Part shown: positions 7,774 through 18,874 of the stretch, one piece after another
How positions within the stretch are numbered: position 1 is the stretch's first letter
How the letters are laid out: the number at the start of each line of letters is the position of its first letter
Notes under the pieces: model-generated
The model's database searches: none
What the model saw: only the letters and a program-made list of their open reading frames with translations
What the model was told of the DNA's origin: nothing
Source of the DNA: CBDCCV01 sp965215025
Lineage (GTDB): Bacteria; Bacteroidota; Rhodothermia; Rhodothermales; Salinibacteraceae
Length of the DNA: 64,000 bases
Reading direction: 5' to 3'
Assembly (NCBI GenBank): GCA_965215025.1
Contig: CBDCCV010000002.1
Coordinates: 496,001 to 560,000 of the forward strand
Translations under genes and position numbers: made by a program

Positions 7774-10170
7774 TCAGTCGCCGAGCGCGTCTTGGAGCAA
7801 CGTGCGTGCCTGCTCCGGGTTGGCCTTGCCGCGCGTCTTCTGCATGACGCGGCCCATGAAGAAGCCGATGAGGCCCTTCTTACCCTCACGGTAGCGCGCC
7901 GCCTCATCCGGGTGCGCGGCCACGACTTCTTCGGCCACGGCCTTTAGCGCCTCAGCGTCGTCCATCTGGCGGAGGCCTTTTTCTGCGACGACGGCCTCGG
8001 GATCGGCGCCCGTTTGGAGCATCTCTTCGAACACCGTCTTGGCCGCGCGGCTGGAGATGGCGTCCTCGTCCAGGAGCGCCACGAGCCGTCCGAGCGCCGC
8101 CGCGCCGAAGGGGAGCGCGTCGAGCGGCGTCTCCTTGAGCGCGCGCATCAGCTCGTTGACGATCCAGTTGGCTACCGAATGTGGCTCCTCGTGGGCCTCG
8201 ATGGCGCGCTCGAAAAAGGCGGCCAGCGCGGCGTCCTCGGCCAGGAGGGCGGCGTCCGCGGCGTCGAGGCCGAGTCCCTGGCGGTAGCGCTCGAAGCGAG
8301 CTCTTTGCTCGGGCGAGAAGCCGGCGGCGGGGTCGCGCTCGGCCTTTTCGGCCAAGCGGCGCTGACGTTTTTTCTCGGCCTCTTTCTCGCGGCGGCGCTG
8401 CTTGAGGAGGTCGCGGCGCTGGGCCTGCTCGCGCTCGGCCCACGTGTCGCGCAAGGGGACGATCTGGTTGAAGACGAGCGCCTCCGGCGACGAGTCCTCC
8501 GGGTCGGGCCAGAAGTAGCCCTGCCGCTCGAACTGGTAGCGCGTACCGGGCGCGTCGCCCTTTACGCTCGGCTCGACGCAGGCTTGGAGCGTGCGCAGGG
8601 AGTCCGGGTTGAGGTGCTCGCGGAAGTCGCCTTCGCGCGCGTCGGGGTCGGGCACCGAAAAGAGGCGGTCGTAGAGGCGGACCTCGGCGGGGACGGCGTG
8701 TTTTTCCGAAACCCAGTGGATGGTGCCGGCGGGGCTGCGGCCGTCCGGCGCGTCGCCGCCGCGCGTCGAGGGGTCGTGCGTGCAGCGGAGTTCGATGACT
8801 TCGCCGTCCTCGTCTTTGATGACGTCCTCGCAGGTAATAAAATAACCGTAGCGCAGGCGCACCTCGCGGCCCGGCGCCAGGCGGTAGAAGCCTTCGGGCG
8901 GCTCTTCCGAGAAATCATCGCGCTCGATGTAGAGCGTGCGCGTGAAGGGGACCTCGCGTTTTTCAGGTTGATTCTCGGGCGGCTTCACGTCGTGCGGCCA
9001 GTAGGGCGCCTCGATCCAGTCCGTCTCGCCTTCGGGGAAGCTCGTGAGGGTGACCTTGAGCGGGTCGAGGACGGCCATGACGCGCGGCGCCTTCGCGTTC
9101 AAATCGTCGCGCAGGGTGTGCTCGAAAAGACCGATCTCCACGCGGGAGTCCGCGCGCGTGATGCCGATGGTGGTGCAAAAGGCGCGGATGGCCTCGGACG
9201 TGACGCCGCGCCGCCTGAGGCCGAAGATCGTGGGCAGGCGCGGGTCGTCCCACCCCTGGACGTGCCCTTCCTCGACAAGCTGCAAGAGCTTGCGCTTGCT
9301 CATCACCGTGTAGCCGAGGTTGAGCCGGGCGAACTCGTACTGGCGCGGGCGGTCGGGCAGCGCTTCCGCATCCAGGCAGTGCTCCAGGACCCAGTCGTAG
9401 ACGCGGCGGTTGTTGTCGAACTCGAGCGTGCACAAGGAGTGCGTCACGCCCTCGATGGCGTCTTCGAGCGGGTGGGCGAAGTCGTACATCGGCCAAATCG
9501 TCCAGCCCTCGGCGGCGGAGCGGTAGTGGTGCGCGCGGCGGATGCGGAAGAGGGGCGGGTCGCGCAGGATCATCAGCGGGGCGGCCATGTCGATCTTCGC
9601 GCGGAGGACGTGGGCGCCGTCGGGGAACTCGCCCGCGCGCATCCGCTCGAAAAGGCCGAGGTTCTCTTCGGGCGTGCGCTCGCGGTAGGGGCTGTCCTCG
9701 CCCGGCGCGGTGACGGTGCCGCGCCGGCGCCGCATCTCTTCTTCGCTCTGGCTGTCCACGTACGCCTTGCCGTTTTTGATCAGCTTGACGGCGTACTGGT
9801 AAAACGTTTCGAGGTAGTCGGAGGCGTAGTAGAGGTGATCGCCCCAGTCGAAGCCGAGCCAGCGGACGGCCTCGCGGATGGAGTGGGCGTACTCCTCTTC
9901 CTCGGTGAGCGGGTTCGTGTCGTCAAAGCGGAGGTGGCAGCGCGCTTCTTCGACCTCAGGGCGCGCGCCGTACTCCTCGGCGATGCCGAAGTTGAGGCAG
10001 ATGGCCTTGGCGTGACCGATGTGGAGGTAGCCGTTCGGCTCGGGCGGGAAGCGCGTGACCACGCGCCCGCCGTGGCGGCCCTCGGCGAGGTCTTCGTCAA
10101 TGATGGCGCGGATGAAGTCGGCGCGCTCGCTGCGGGCGACGGCATCGCCGGGGGAGGGACGCGTGTTCAC
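7774..10170 (-). CDS. glnS: glutamine--tRNA ligase with C-terminal YqeY/GatB-like domain
   Basis: 798 residues, longer than the usual ~560. The class I catalytic core carries GYLHIGHAKAICLN (about residue 45) and VMSKRKLLQLV (about residue 295), followed by the beta-barrel anticodon-binding region to about 570 and a lysine/arginine-rich linker. Residues about 612-798 form a separate alpha-helical domain (VANWIVNELMRAL; GKKGLIGFFMGRVMQ) of the YqeY/GatB C-terminal type, which binds the outer corner of tRNA. Such a fusion is known for Deinococcus GlnRS, where the appended domain helps tRNA-Gln binding. A free-standing YqeY is coded at 30.5 kb. The start ATG at 10170 sits a short distance before the catalytic core. 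Confidence 0.95.
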   Translation of the reverse strand: MNTRPSPGDAVARSERADFIRAIIDEDLAEGRHGGRVVTRFPPEPNGYLHIGHAKAICLNFGIAEEYGARPEVEEARCHLRFDDTNPLTEEEEYAHSIREAVRWLGFDWGDHLYYASDYLETFYQYAVKLIKNGKAYVDSQSEEEMRRRRGTVTAPGEDSPYRERTPEENLGLFERMRAGEFPDGAHVLRAKIDMAAPLMILRDPPLFRIRRAHHYRSAAEGWTIWPMYDFAHPLEDAIEGVTHSLCTLEFDNNRRVYDWVLEHCLDAEALPDRPRQYEFARLNLGYTVMSKRKLLQLVEEGHVQGWDDPRLPTIFGLRRRGVTSEAIRAFCTTIGITRADSRVEIGLFEHTLRDDLNAKAPRVMAVLDPLKVTLTSFPEGETDWIEAPYWPHDVKPPENQPEKREVPFTRTLYIERDDFSEEPPEGFYRLAPGREVRLRYGYFITCEDVIKDEDGEVIELRCTHDPSTRGGDAPDGRSPAGTIHWVSEKHAVPAEVRLYDRLFSVPDPDAREGDFREHLNPDSLRTLQACVEPSVKGDAPGTRYQFERQGYFWPDPEDSSPEALVFNQIVPLRDTWAEREQAQRRDLLKQRRREKEAEKKRQRRLAEKAERDPAAGFSPEQRARFERYRQGLGLDAADAALLAEDAALAAFFERAIEAHEEPHSVANWIVNELMRALKETPLDALPFGAAALGRLVALLDEDAISSRAAKTVFEEMLQTGADPEAVVAEKGLRQMDDAEALKAVAEEVVAAHPDEAARYREGKKGLIGFFMGRVMQKTRGKANPEQARTLLQDALGD

Positions 10171-10420
10171 GGGGCGGAAGGGCAGTTAGGGAAGCGCTGT
10201 TGAAAAGGCGTTGCGCGCAGAGCGAAGGTGCACGCGTACGTTTCCATACCCTCGGGCCGCGCACGGAGGTCCGGCGCGGCACGCACGCGCTACGTGGGGT
10301 GTAACGATTTCATGCAGCCGCCGCAGCTCGGCTGTGAGCGCGTGCGGCGTTTGACTGGCTCGGCCCGCCGTGTGTACTTTTTCATCAGCCTTGCAGTGCC
10401 GCACCACCGCTTCTCGCTTT

Positions 10421-10840
10421 ATGCTTCAGCTTATTTACGTCAGCACCGCCACGCAGGAGATGGGGACGGGCGACCTGGCGGATCTGCTCCGGACGAGCCG
10501 CCAGAACAACGACCGGCTCAACATCTCCGGCCTCTTGCTCTACCGCAAGGACGCCTTTCTGCAGGTGATCGAAGGCCAGGAGCCGGTCGTGGACCAGCTC
10601 TACGAGCGCATCCGCGCTGACGAGCGGCACCGCGACGTGACCACGCTCTCGCGCACGGACATCGAAGCGCGCGACTTCCCCGATTGGGCCATGGCCTTCC
10701 GCGGCCTCGGCGGCCTCGAGCACGCCGACGTGCCCGGCTTCACGCCCTTCACCAGCGAAGAGGCCATCTTGGAGCGCGTGGCCGGCATGTCCGGCACCGC
10801 CAGCGAAACCGTCCAGCGCTTTCTCGAAATCGAGGTCTGA
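10421..10840 (+). CDS. BLUF-domain blue-light sensor, copy 1
   Basis: 139 residues from the ATG at 10421, chosen because the fold begins at once (LQLIYVST). All key BLUF residues are present: Y6, N30 and Q48 (equivalent to AppA Y21, N45 and Q63), with the FLQVIEG motif and a conserved W-x-M-x-F stretch (WAMAF). BLUF domains bind FAD; blue light rearranges the flavin hydrogen bonds through the Tyr-Gln pair. No output domain is attached, so the signal must go to a partner protein. It is first of three consecutive BLUF genes; copy 2 starts six bases after its stop. Confidence 0.93.
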   Translation: MLQLIYVSTATQEMGTGDLADLLRTSRQNNDRLNISGLLLYRKDAFLQVIEGQEPVVDQLYERIRADERHRDVTTLSRTDIEARDFPDWAMAFRGLGGLEHADVPGFTPFTSEEAILERVAGMSGTASETVQRFLEIEV

Positions 10841-10846
10841 CCGCCT

Positions 10847-11293
10847 ATGCCCACCACCGGCGACGCGCTCCACCACATCATGTACACCTCCACGGCCATC
10901 CGGCCGATGGATGTCACGGACCTGAGCGACCTGCTCCGCCAGGCGCGCGACAAGAACGACCGCCTCGGCGTGACGGGGATGCTGCTCTACCGCAGCGGCT
11001 CCTTCCTCCAGCTGATCGAAGGCGAGGCCGAGACGCTGCGCGGCCTCTACGCCACCATCCGCGATGACGCGCGCCACCGCAACGTGATCACGCTCATGGA
11101 CGAGGCCGCCGAGGCACGCGACTTCGAGAGCTGGACGATGGGCTTCCGCCACCTCGGCGACGTCGGCCCAGGAGAGATGCCGGAAGGCTTCACCAGCTTC
11201 ATGGAAAAGGGCTTCGAGGACGAGAGCTTCCGCAGCGATCCGAGCTACGGCCGGCAGATGCTCCTGCATTTCCAAGAGATCGACACGCCGTAA
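10847..11293 (+). CDS. BLUF-domain blue-light sensor, copy 2
   Basis: 148 residues. The flavin-binding set is intact: Y13, N37 and Q55, with SFLQLIEG and WTMGFRHL. A seven-residue N-terminal extension and a longer C-terminal segment (MEKGFEDESFRSD) distinguish it from copies 1 and 3. The C-terminal helices, which carry the signal in short BLUF proteins, therefore differ among the three. The six-base gap from copy 1 implies one transcript. Confidence 0.93.
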   Translation: MPTTGDALHHIMYTSTAIRPMDVTDLSDLLRQARDKNDRLGVTGMLLYRSGSFLQLIEGEAETLRGLYATIRDDARHRNVITLMDEAAEARDFESWTMGFRHLGDVGPGEMPEGFTSFMEKGFEDESFRSDPSYGRQMLLHFQEIDTP

Positions 11294-11359
11294 CCCTGCC
11301 CCGCAGGCGGCCCGCAAGCCCGCCCCGAACGATCCTCAAGACGCGGACGCCCCAGGCGC

Positions 11360-11788
11360 ATGTATCAGCTCATCTACGCCAGCACCGCCACGGCCGAAAT
11401 GGACAAGCGCGACCTCGCCGCGCTGCTCGAAAAGGCGCGCGTGAAGAACGAACGCCTAGGCGTGACGGGCCTTTTGCTCTACCAAGACGGCGCCTTCATC
11501 CAAGTGCTCGAAGGCGAGAAAGAGACGCTGCGCGCCCTCTACCAAACCATCGTCGCCGACGAGCGCCACACCGACGTGGTGCTGCTGCGCGAGGGCGCCG
11601 TCGAGCGCCGCGAGTTCGGCGCGTGGAGCATGGGGTTCAAGACCGTGGACGCTGCCGAGATGCAAGACGTGCCCGGCTTCTCGTCCTTTCTCGAAGAGGA
11701 CACCGTGCACCAGCTCCGCAAGCTCGCCGCGCGCCCGAGCTTCGCCTACGAGGCACTCGTCAGGTTCAAGACCTCGGCCGAGTCGTAG
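11360..11788 (+). CDS. BLUF-domain blue-light sensor, copy 3
   Basis: 142 residues, with Y6, N30 and Q48 in place (QLIYAST, KNERLGVTG, AFIQVLEG) and WSMGFK. It lies 66 bases after copy 2, so co-transcription is likely but less tight. The C-terminus (EDTVHQLRKLAARPSFAYEALVRF) again differs from the other two. No EAL, GGDEF, cyclase or helix-turn-helix partner is coded nearby, so the downstream target is not visible here. Confidence 0.93.
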   Translation: MYQLIYASTATAEMDKRDLAALLEKARVKNERLGVTGLLLYQDGAFIQVLEGEKETLRALYQTIVADERHTDVVLLREGAVERREFGAWSMGFKTVDAAEMQDVPGFSSFLEEDTVHQLRKLAARPSFAYEALVRFKTSAES

Positions 11789-12160
11789 CCGACTGCGGCC
11801 CGTAGCAGATCGCAGATGATGTGGCGGATCGCAGAAATAAGGTAGTGGTCAAACGATAAGTGATGAGGGAGCGGGTCATCCCGACCGAGCGGAGCGAGTG
11901 GAAGGGTCTGCGCTGAAGACGACGCTTTCGCCCGGCCGGATTTCTCGACTCCGCTCGAAATGACAGAGCAGGAACGCCGAGGTGGACGATCCCTTACCGC
12001 CTACCCACTACCCAGAAAAAGAGCCTACCGGACGCCGTAGGTTTTTCGTAGATTGGACGAAGAAGCTGCGGCCACCCGCCGCGCGAGTGCGTCTGCGCGG
12101 GGCCGCGCTTGCCCGCAATCCTGCTGCAAAGCGCACCTCCTCACAGAAAGCGAGGCGTCG
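11789..12160. other. intergenic region after the BLUF genes
   Basis: About 370 bases with no supported gene. It contains one copy of the dispersed GTCATCC repeat (11875-11964). Near 12037 there is a TAGGTTTTT stretch loosely like a Bacteroidota -7 box before the gene at 12161; I rate that weakly. Confidence 0.45.
11875..11964. repeat. dispersed GTCATCC-type intergenic repeat, copy A
   Basis: A ~90-base element with imperfect inverted ends: GTCATCCCGACCGAGCGGAG on the left and CTCCGCTCGAAATGAC on the right. Related copies lie at 20267-20396 and 28601-28681. It is non-coding and always between genes. The transcript could form a long hairpin. Confidence 0.65.
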
Positions 12161-12745
12161 ATGAAAACGAAAGCGCTGTGCCTGTGCCTCCTCCTGGCAG
12201 CCCCGTGCCTGGTCCCGCCCGTCGCCGGCCAAGCCCTCATCGACGGCGCCGAGGTCGCCCCCGCCGAGCGGGACAAAACCTTCTTCATCAACCGGCTGAT
12301 GCGCCAGGTGGTCATCCCCGCCAACGCCCCGGCCAACCCCGACGTGATCCCCCTCGGCTACCAGGTCGAGATGCCGGACACGAGCGCCGCGCGCGTGGCC
12401 GAGCGTGGCGATCACTTTTGGCTTTTCACGAGCGATCTGGTGGACCGCTACCGTCTCTACGAGAAGTGGACGGAGGCGGGCAAGCCCGTGCCCGTAGGCG
12501 AGTTCGCCACGGCCGCGCTGCCTTCGGAGGCCAACCTCGTGATGGACGCGCCGGCGGAGCCGGACACCGCGCAGGCCGCCGCGCCGCCGCCCGCCGACCC
12601 CGCCGAGCCGGAGGTGGTAGACGTGCCGTGGTGGCGCAGCACGTTCTTCCTCGTCATCGTGCTGCTCTTCGTGCTGCTCCTCGCCGCCGCCTTCATGTGG
12701 AGCCGCCGGCGCCGCGAGGAAGAGGCGAGCGCGAGCCGCTACTAA
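12161..12745 (+). CDS. secreted single-pass membrane protein of unknown function
   Basis: 194 residues from the ATG at 12161, chosen because it opens a signal peptide (MKTKALCLCLLLAAPC, cleavage near VAGQA). A mixed soluble domain of about 110 residues follows, then a proline/alanine/glutamate-rich linker. A C-terminal transmembrane helix (FFLVIVLLFVLLLAAAFMW) is capped by RRRR. The topology is an extracytoplasmic domain anchored by its C-terminus. I do not recognise the family. Confidence 0.72.
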   Translation: MKTKALCLCLLLAAPCLVPPVAGQALIDGAEVAPAERDKTFFINRLMRQVVIPANAPANPDVIPLGYQVEMPDTSAARVAERGDHFWLFTSDLVDRYRLYEKWTEAGKPVPVGEFATAALPSEANLVMDAPAEPDTAQAAAPPPADPAEPEVVDVPWWRSTFFLVIVLLFVLLLAAAFMWSRRRREEEASASRY

Positions 12746-12761
12746 CAAAGCCCGTGAACCC

Positions 12762-12840
12762 ACGACAACCGACGACGGACGGACGACGATCCCAGTCGGC
12801 CAAGCGTCGTCTATCGTCATTCGTCGTTCGTCGGTCCGCC
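12762..12840. repeat. GACGA/TCGTC-rich inverted repeat, copy 1
   Basis: A low-complexity element built from GACGAC/GGACGA words on the left and TCGTCATTCGTCGTTCGTC on the right, forming an imperfect hairpin. A second copy of the same design lies at 31053-31118. Both are intergenic. Confidence 0.55.
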
Positions 12841-12859
12841 GATTCGTGGACCCGCGCAG

Positions 12860-13894
12860 TCAGTCGTCCGCTCCGCGCCGATGAATCCGGAGCAGCTTCT
12901 CGGCGGCGGAGGAGGAGCCGAGGCGGCCTTCAAGCACGTCGGCCTCGGCCTCGGCGAGCGCCTCTTGCACGGCAGGGTCGGCCAGGAAATCCTCGCGCAG
13001 GCGCTGCTCGATGGTCTGGTGCATCCAGTAGCGCGCCTGACGCCGCCGGTTCTCGGCGAAGAAGCCCGTGCCTTTGGCGTGGGTGCAGTACGCCTCGACC
13101 GTTTCCCAGACGGCGCCCAGGCCCTCGCCCGTGAGCGCCGAGCACGTCTGCACTGCCGGCGCCCAGCCCGACGCGGAAGGCGGGAAAAGCCGCAGCGCGC
13201 TCTCGTACGCCGCGCGCGCCGCCTCAGCCTTTTCTTCGTTGCCCGAATCCGCTTTGGTGATGACGAGCGCGTCGGCCATCTCCACGATGCCGCGCTTGAT
13301 GCCTTGCAGCTCGTCGCCCGCGCCGGCCAGGGCGAGGAGCAGAAAGAAATCGACCATCGAGTGCACGGTGATCTCGGCCTGCCCCACGCCCACGGTCTCG
13401 ACGAAGACGGTGTCGTAGCCGGCGGCCTCGCACAGGAGGATCGCCTCGCGCGTGGCGCGCGCCACGCCGCCGAGCGAGCCGCCCGTGGCCGAGGGGCGGA
13501 TGTAGGCGCGCTCATCGGCGGCCAGCCTCTCCATGCGCGTCTTGTCGCCGAGGATGGCCCCGCGCGAGCGCTCGCTCGACGGGTCCACAGCGAGCACCGC
13601 CAGCCGATGTCCGCTTTCGACCAAGCGCGTGCCGAGCGCCTCGACAAACGTGCTCTTGCCCACGCCCGGCACGCCCGTCACCCCCACGCGGACCGAGCCG
13701 CCCGCGTGCGGCAGGCAGCGCTCCACCAGCTCACGCGCCTTCTCCCGGTGCGTCGGCTGCGCGCTCTCGACGAGCGTGATGGCGCGGCTGAGCATCACGC
13801 GGTCGCCCGCGCGCAGCCCGCCGAGCAGCTCGTCCACCGAAGGCGCGCGGCGGCTTCCAGCTTGCGCATCGAGGTGCGGGTTCAAGCTCGGCAC
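12860..13894 (-). CDS. meaB: methylmalonyl-CoA mutase-associated GTPase MeaB
   Basis: 344 residues. A G3E-family GTPase with P-loop GVPGVGKS (74-81), LAVDPSS, the ETVGVGQAE switch region and a TKAD guanine-specificity motif. It matches ArgK/MeaB in length and order. MeaB guards methylmalonyl-CoA mutase, coupling GTP hydrolysis to loading of adenosylcobalamin and ejection of damaged cofactor. It is the last gene of the mutA-mutB-Uma2-meaB run on the minus strand, which fixes its partner. Confidence 0.95.
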   Translation of the reverse strand: MPSLNPHLDAQAGSRRAPSVDELLGGLRAGDRVMLSRAITLVESAQPTHREKARELVERCLPHAGGSVRVGVTGVPGVGKSTFVEALGTRLVESGHRLAVLAVDPSSERSRGAILGDKTRMERLAADERAYIRPSATGGSLGGVARATREAILLCEAAGYDTVFVETVGVGQAEITVHSMVDFFLLLALAGAGDELQGIKRGIVEMADALVITKADSGNEEKAEAARAAYESALRLFPPSASGWAPAVQTCSALTGEGLGAVWETVEAYCTHAKGTGFFAENRRRQARYWMHQTIEQRLREDFLADPAVQEALAEAEADVLEGRLGSSSAAEKLLRIHRRGADD

Positions 13895-13939
13895 GGGGCG
13901 GGGTGCTTGGCGAAAACAGCAGGCGGGCGTTCGATCTGG

Positions 13940-14551
13940 TCAAAACCCCACGTCCCAGATCGAAGCGAGGTCAAGCACGAAGCCCGGCAGCACGTCTTCG
14001 CCGTCGAGCGTTCCGGGGTTTTTCAGATGCTCGACCTCGCCGTCCGTGCGGTAGACGAACGCCTGCCGCTCCACCGGGTCGATCAGCCAGCCCAGCCGCA
14101 GCCCGTTGGCGACGTACTCCTGCATCTTATCTTGTAGATCGGAGAGCCGGTCCGAAGGCGAGCGGAGTTCCACGGCGAAGTCGGGGCAGAGCGGGAGGAA
14201 TTTTCCCTTTTGCTCCGGCGACAGCTCGGTAAGGCGCGCGCGGCGGACCCACGCGGCATCGGGCGAGCGCGTGGCGCCGTTGGGCAGGACGAATCCGGTC
14301 GAAGAGTCGAACGCGGCGCCCGTGGCGTCTGCTCTGGCCCAGACGTACAGCTGACCGGAGAGGTCGAGGTTGCGGTGCCCGGTGGCGCCTCCGGCAGGTG
14401 GCATGACGATGATGTCTCCCGCCGCCGTGCGCTCGATGCGCAGGTCGCGGTTGAGTTGGCAGAAGGCGAAGAACTGCTCGCCCGTCAGGTCGAGGTCAAG
14501 CGCGAGCGGGAGGTGAGCTGCGTCGTCGGGGATGGCAAGCGTCTTGGGCAT
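13940..14551 (-). CDS. Uma2-family (DUF820) putative endonuclease
   Basis: 203 residues. The pattern of the Uma2 PD-(D/E)xK-like family is visible: an N-terminal LTGEQFFAFCQLN, then RSPDAAWVRR, PDFAVELRSPSD with the acidic and E-x-R catalytic-type residues, and a C-terminal GWLIDPVERQAFVYR. Uma2 proteins are predicted nucleases of unknown role, usually in many copies. This one sits inside the methylmalonyl-CoA mutase cluster, 35 bases from mutB and 45 from meaB, which is metabolically unexpected and suggests an insertion. Confidence 0.85.
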   Translation of the reverse strand: MPKTLAIPDDAAHLPLALDLDLTGEQFFAFCQLNRDLRIERTAAGDIIVMPPAGGATGHRNLDLSGQLYVWARADATGAAFDSSTGFVLPNGATRSPDAAWVRRARLTELSPEQKGKFLPLCPDFAVELRSPSDRLSDLQDKMQEYVANGLRLGWLIDPVERQAFVYRTDGEVEHLKNPGTLDGEDVLPGFVLDLASIWDVGF

Positions 14552-14586
14552 AGAGCAGGAGCTGTAATGAGACAGGGCGGGAGCGT

Positions 14587-16743
<2,157 letters not shown>

Positions 16744-16784
16744 CGTTTGAGAAAGGGAAAGGGGGGGAGTGGGAGAGGGGCGCG

Positions 16785-18800
16785 CTACGTCGGGATGCCG
16801 AGGCGCCGCTGGTAGCGTTCGAGCGTGTCGAGCGCGTTTTGCCCTTTGTAGATGAAGCCGTCGGCGCCGGCCTGGCGGAGGGCGTTCTCGACGTGCCCGT
16901 CCTGCCGGCCGGCGATGACGACGAGCGGGGCGGGATCGAGCGCTTTGAGCTGCTGACAGAGGGCGGGGCTGTGCTCCGCGTAGGCGTCATCGGCGCTGCA
17001 CAAGGCGACGATCTCAGCGCCGGACGCGCGGGCGGCCTCGACGCCTTCTGCGGGCGGATCGTAGCCGGCGGCGCCTTCCTCGACGAGGAAGCCTGCGCAG
17101 CCGAAGAGGTTGCGGGCGAAGTTGGCGCGGGCGCTGCGCATCCCTCGCGGCCCGAAGGGGAGGAGAAAGACGACGGCGCGCGCGCTGCCTTCCTGCGCAC
17201 GGCGCTCGGTGCGGAGGCGCAGCTTCTCGAATGCCTCGGCGGCGCGGAAGGTGGGGAGCGGCTCGGCGGTGATCTGTTCGGCGGCGTCCTCAGCGGCGAG
17301 CACGTCGCCGAGGGTGGCACCATCGGTAAAAGCCTGGCGCAGCTCCGCAGGGGAAGCGTTTGGAGGCAGCGTGTAACCCGCCGTCTCAAACGGGACGCGC
17401 GCCAAGCGCGTGTCTTCGATCTTGGGCAGCGCTTTTTCGTCTGTGCGCGGATACTGATTCGTGCCGACAAGGACGCGGCGCCGCTCGGCCACGGCCGCCA
17501 CGCGCTTGGCGCGCGTCTGGGCAATCTTCTTCTGCACGGAGCCGCTTTGGAGCGTTTCGAGCAGGCCGCCCTCGGCCTCGATCTCCTGGAAGCGCGTCCA
17601 GGCGGCGCGGGCGAGCTTCTCGGTGACGGCTTCGACGTAATACGCGCCGGCGGCGGGGTCGGCCACGCGCGCGAAGCCGGCCTCGTGCTGTAAGACGAGC
17701 TGCGTGCCGCGCGCCAGGCGCTGCGAAAAGTCGGACGGTGCGCGGAGGGCGGCGTCGTAGGGCCGCACGCTCAGCACATCGCACCCGCCGAGCGTGGCGG
17801 CGGCGGCTTCGGTCGTGGCGCGCAGCAGGTTCGCGTGCGGGTCGTAGACGGTGGCTTCCCGGCGCGAGGTGACGGCGTGGACGTGCGCGGGCGGCGCGTC
17901 TTCTTCCTCGGGCAGATACGTCTCGGCCACTTGGCGATAGAGCAGCCGCAGCGCGCGCAGCTTGCTAATCTCCACCAGAAAGCTCGTCCCCACCGGCACG
18001 ACGAAGTGAAGCGTCTGAACCACCTCTGCGGGTGCCACGCCGCGCTCGGCGAGCCGGGCGAAGTGCTCGCTCGCGGCGGCCAGCGCGCAGGCGAGTTCGT
18101 CCACGGCCGAGGCGCCGGCGTCGTGGTACGGGCGCGCGTCGGCGGCGAGCGTGCGGAGGTGCGGCAGGCGCTCGGCGGCGTGCGCTACAAGCTGAGCGGC
18201 GCGGTCGTAGGCGTCGGCCGGCAGGGCGCCGCGACGGGCGAGCGTGGCGAGCGGGTCGTAGGCGGCCGAGCCGTGGAGCACGTCGGGGTTGAGGCCGCGA
18301 CGCTCGGCTTCAACGAGCAGCATCGCCAGGAGGGCGGGCGTGGCGTGCCCGGCATCGAGGTGGAGCGGCGTTTCTTCGAGCGCGATGCCGTCCAGCAGGC
18401 GCTCCACATCGCGCGGTCTCTGGAGCGGCAGCCCACGCAGCGCGCCGTCATCCGCTTCGATGGCGAGGCCGAGGTCCGTAGCGCCGCCATCGAGAGCTTC
18501 GCGCGCGTGGCGGTTGGCTTCGCCGAGGTCGGGGTGGGAGAGGTCTTGACGGATGCGCCACGCATTGCCCGCCGCGCCGCTTCTGGAGAGCGGTGCCCCA
18601 TCGCCGAGGGCCGCCGTGTTCTCGGCGCGGTAGTAGGCGTAGACGTCCACGCCGTTGCTCGGCGCCTTCCACGTCAGGCGCTCGGCGAAGCCCGCGCCGA
18701 GGTCTTGGCGGATCTGCTGCTCCCACGCCTCATCGGGCACGGGCGGGAAGGCGGAAAAGAGCGCGTCCGGCGCGGGGTGTTTTTCGGATGCTTGGCTCAT
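16785..18800 (-). CDS. mutA: methylmalonyl-CoA mutase, small subunit
   Basis: 671 residues from the ATG at 18800 (MSQASEKHPAPDALF); the frame is open slightly upstream, but that extension is not family-like. It is a barrel homologous to MutB with a divergent C-terminal Rossmann domain. That domain lacks the D-x-H-x-x-G cobalamin histidine (it reads VVIAGRQDGH instead), as expected for the non-catalytic subunit. It pairs with MutB as a heterodimer. First gene of the mut cluster, 74 bases after the TrmH-like gene. Confidence 0.92.
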   Translation of the reverse strand: MSQASEKHPAPDALFSAFPPVPDEAWEQQIRQDLGAGFAERLTWKAPSNGVDVYAYYRAENTAALGDGAPLSRSGAAGNAWRIRQDLSHPDLGEANRHAREALDGGATDLGLAIEADDGALRGLPLQRPRDVERLLDGIALEETPLHLDAGHATPALLAMLLVEAERRGLNPDVLHGSAAYDPLATLARRGALPADAYDRAAQLVAHAAERLPHLRTLAADARPYHDAGASAVDELACALAAASEHFARLAERGVAPAEVVQTLHFVVPVGTSFLVEISKLRALRLLYRQVAETYLPEEEDAPPAHVHAVTSRREATVYDPHANLLRATTEAAAATLGGCDVLSVRPYDAALRAPSDFSQRLARGTQLVLQHEAGFARVADPAAGAYYVEAVTEKLARAAWTRFQEIEAEGGLLETLQSGSVQKKIAQTRAKRVAAVAERRRVLVGTNQYPRTDEKALPKIEDTRLARVPFETAGYTLPPNASPAELRQAFTDGATLGDVLAAEDAAEQITAEPLPTFRAAEAFEKLRLRTERRAQEGSARAVVFLLPFGPRGMRSARANFARNLFGCAGFLVEEGAAGYDPPAEGVEAARASGAEIVALCSADDAYAEHSPALCQQLKALDPAPLVVIAGRQDGHVENALRQAGADGFIYKGQNALDTLERYQRRLGIPT

Positions 18801-18874
18801 CGGTCCTCTGCAAAAAAGCGTGGTCGGCAGAAAAAGTACGGCAACGCGCAGCACGCAGTTCGCCGAGGTGCTGC

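Noticed and set aside
8014..10203. A ~730-residue open frame antisense to glnS
   Set aside because: No signal, domain or start context; the opposite strand carries the full GlnRS signature.
16745..16780. G-rich stretch between mutA and mutB as a regulatory element
   Set aside because: Short purine-rich gap without symmetry or a recognisable structure; similar purine-rich gaps occur elsewhere in the window.
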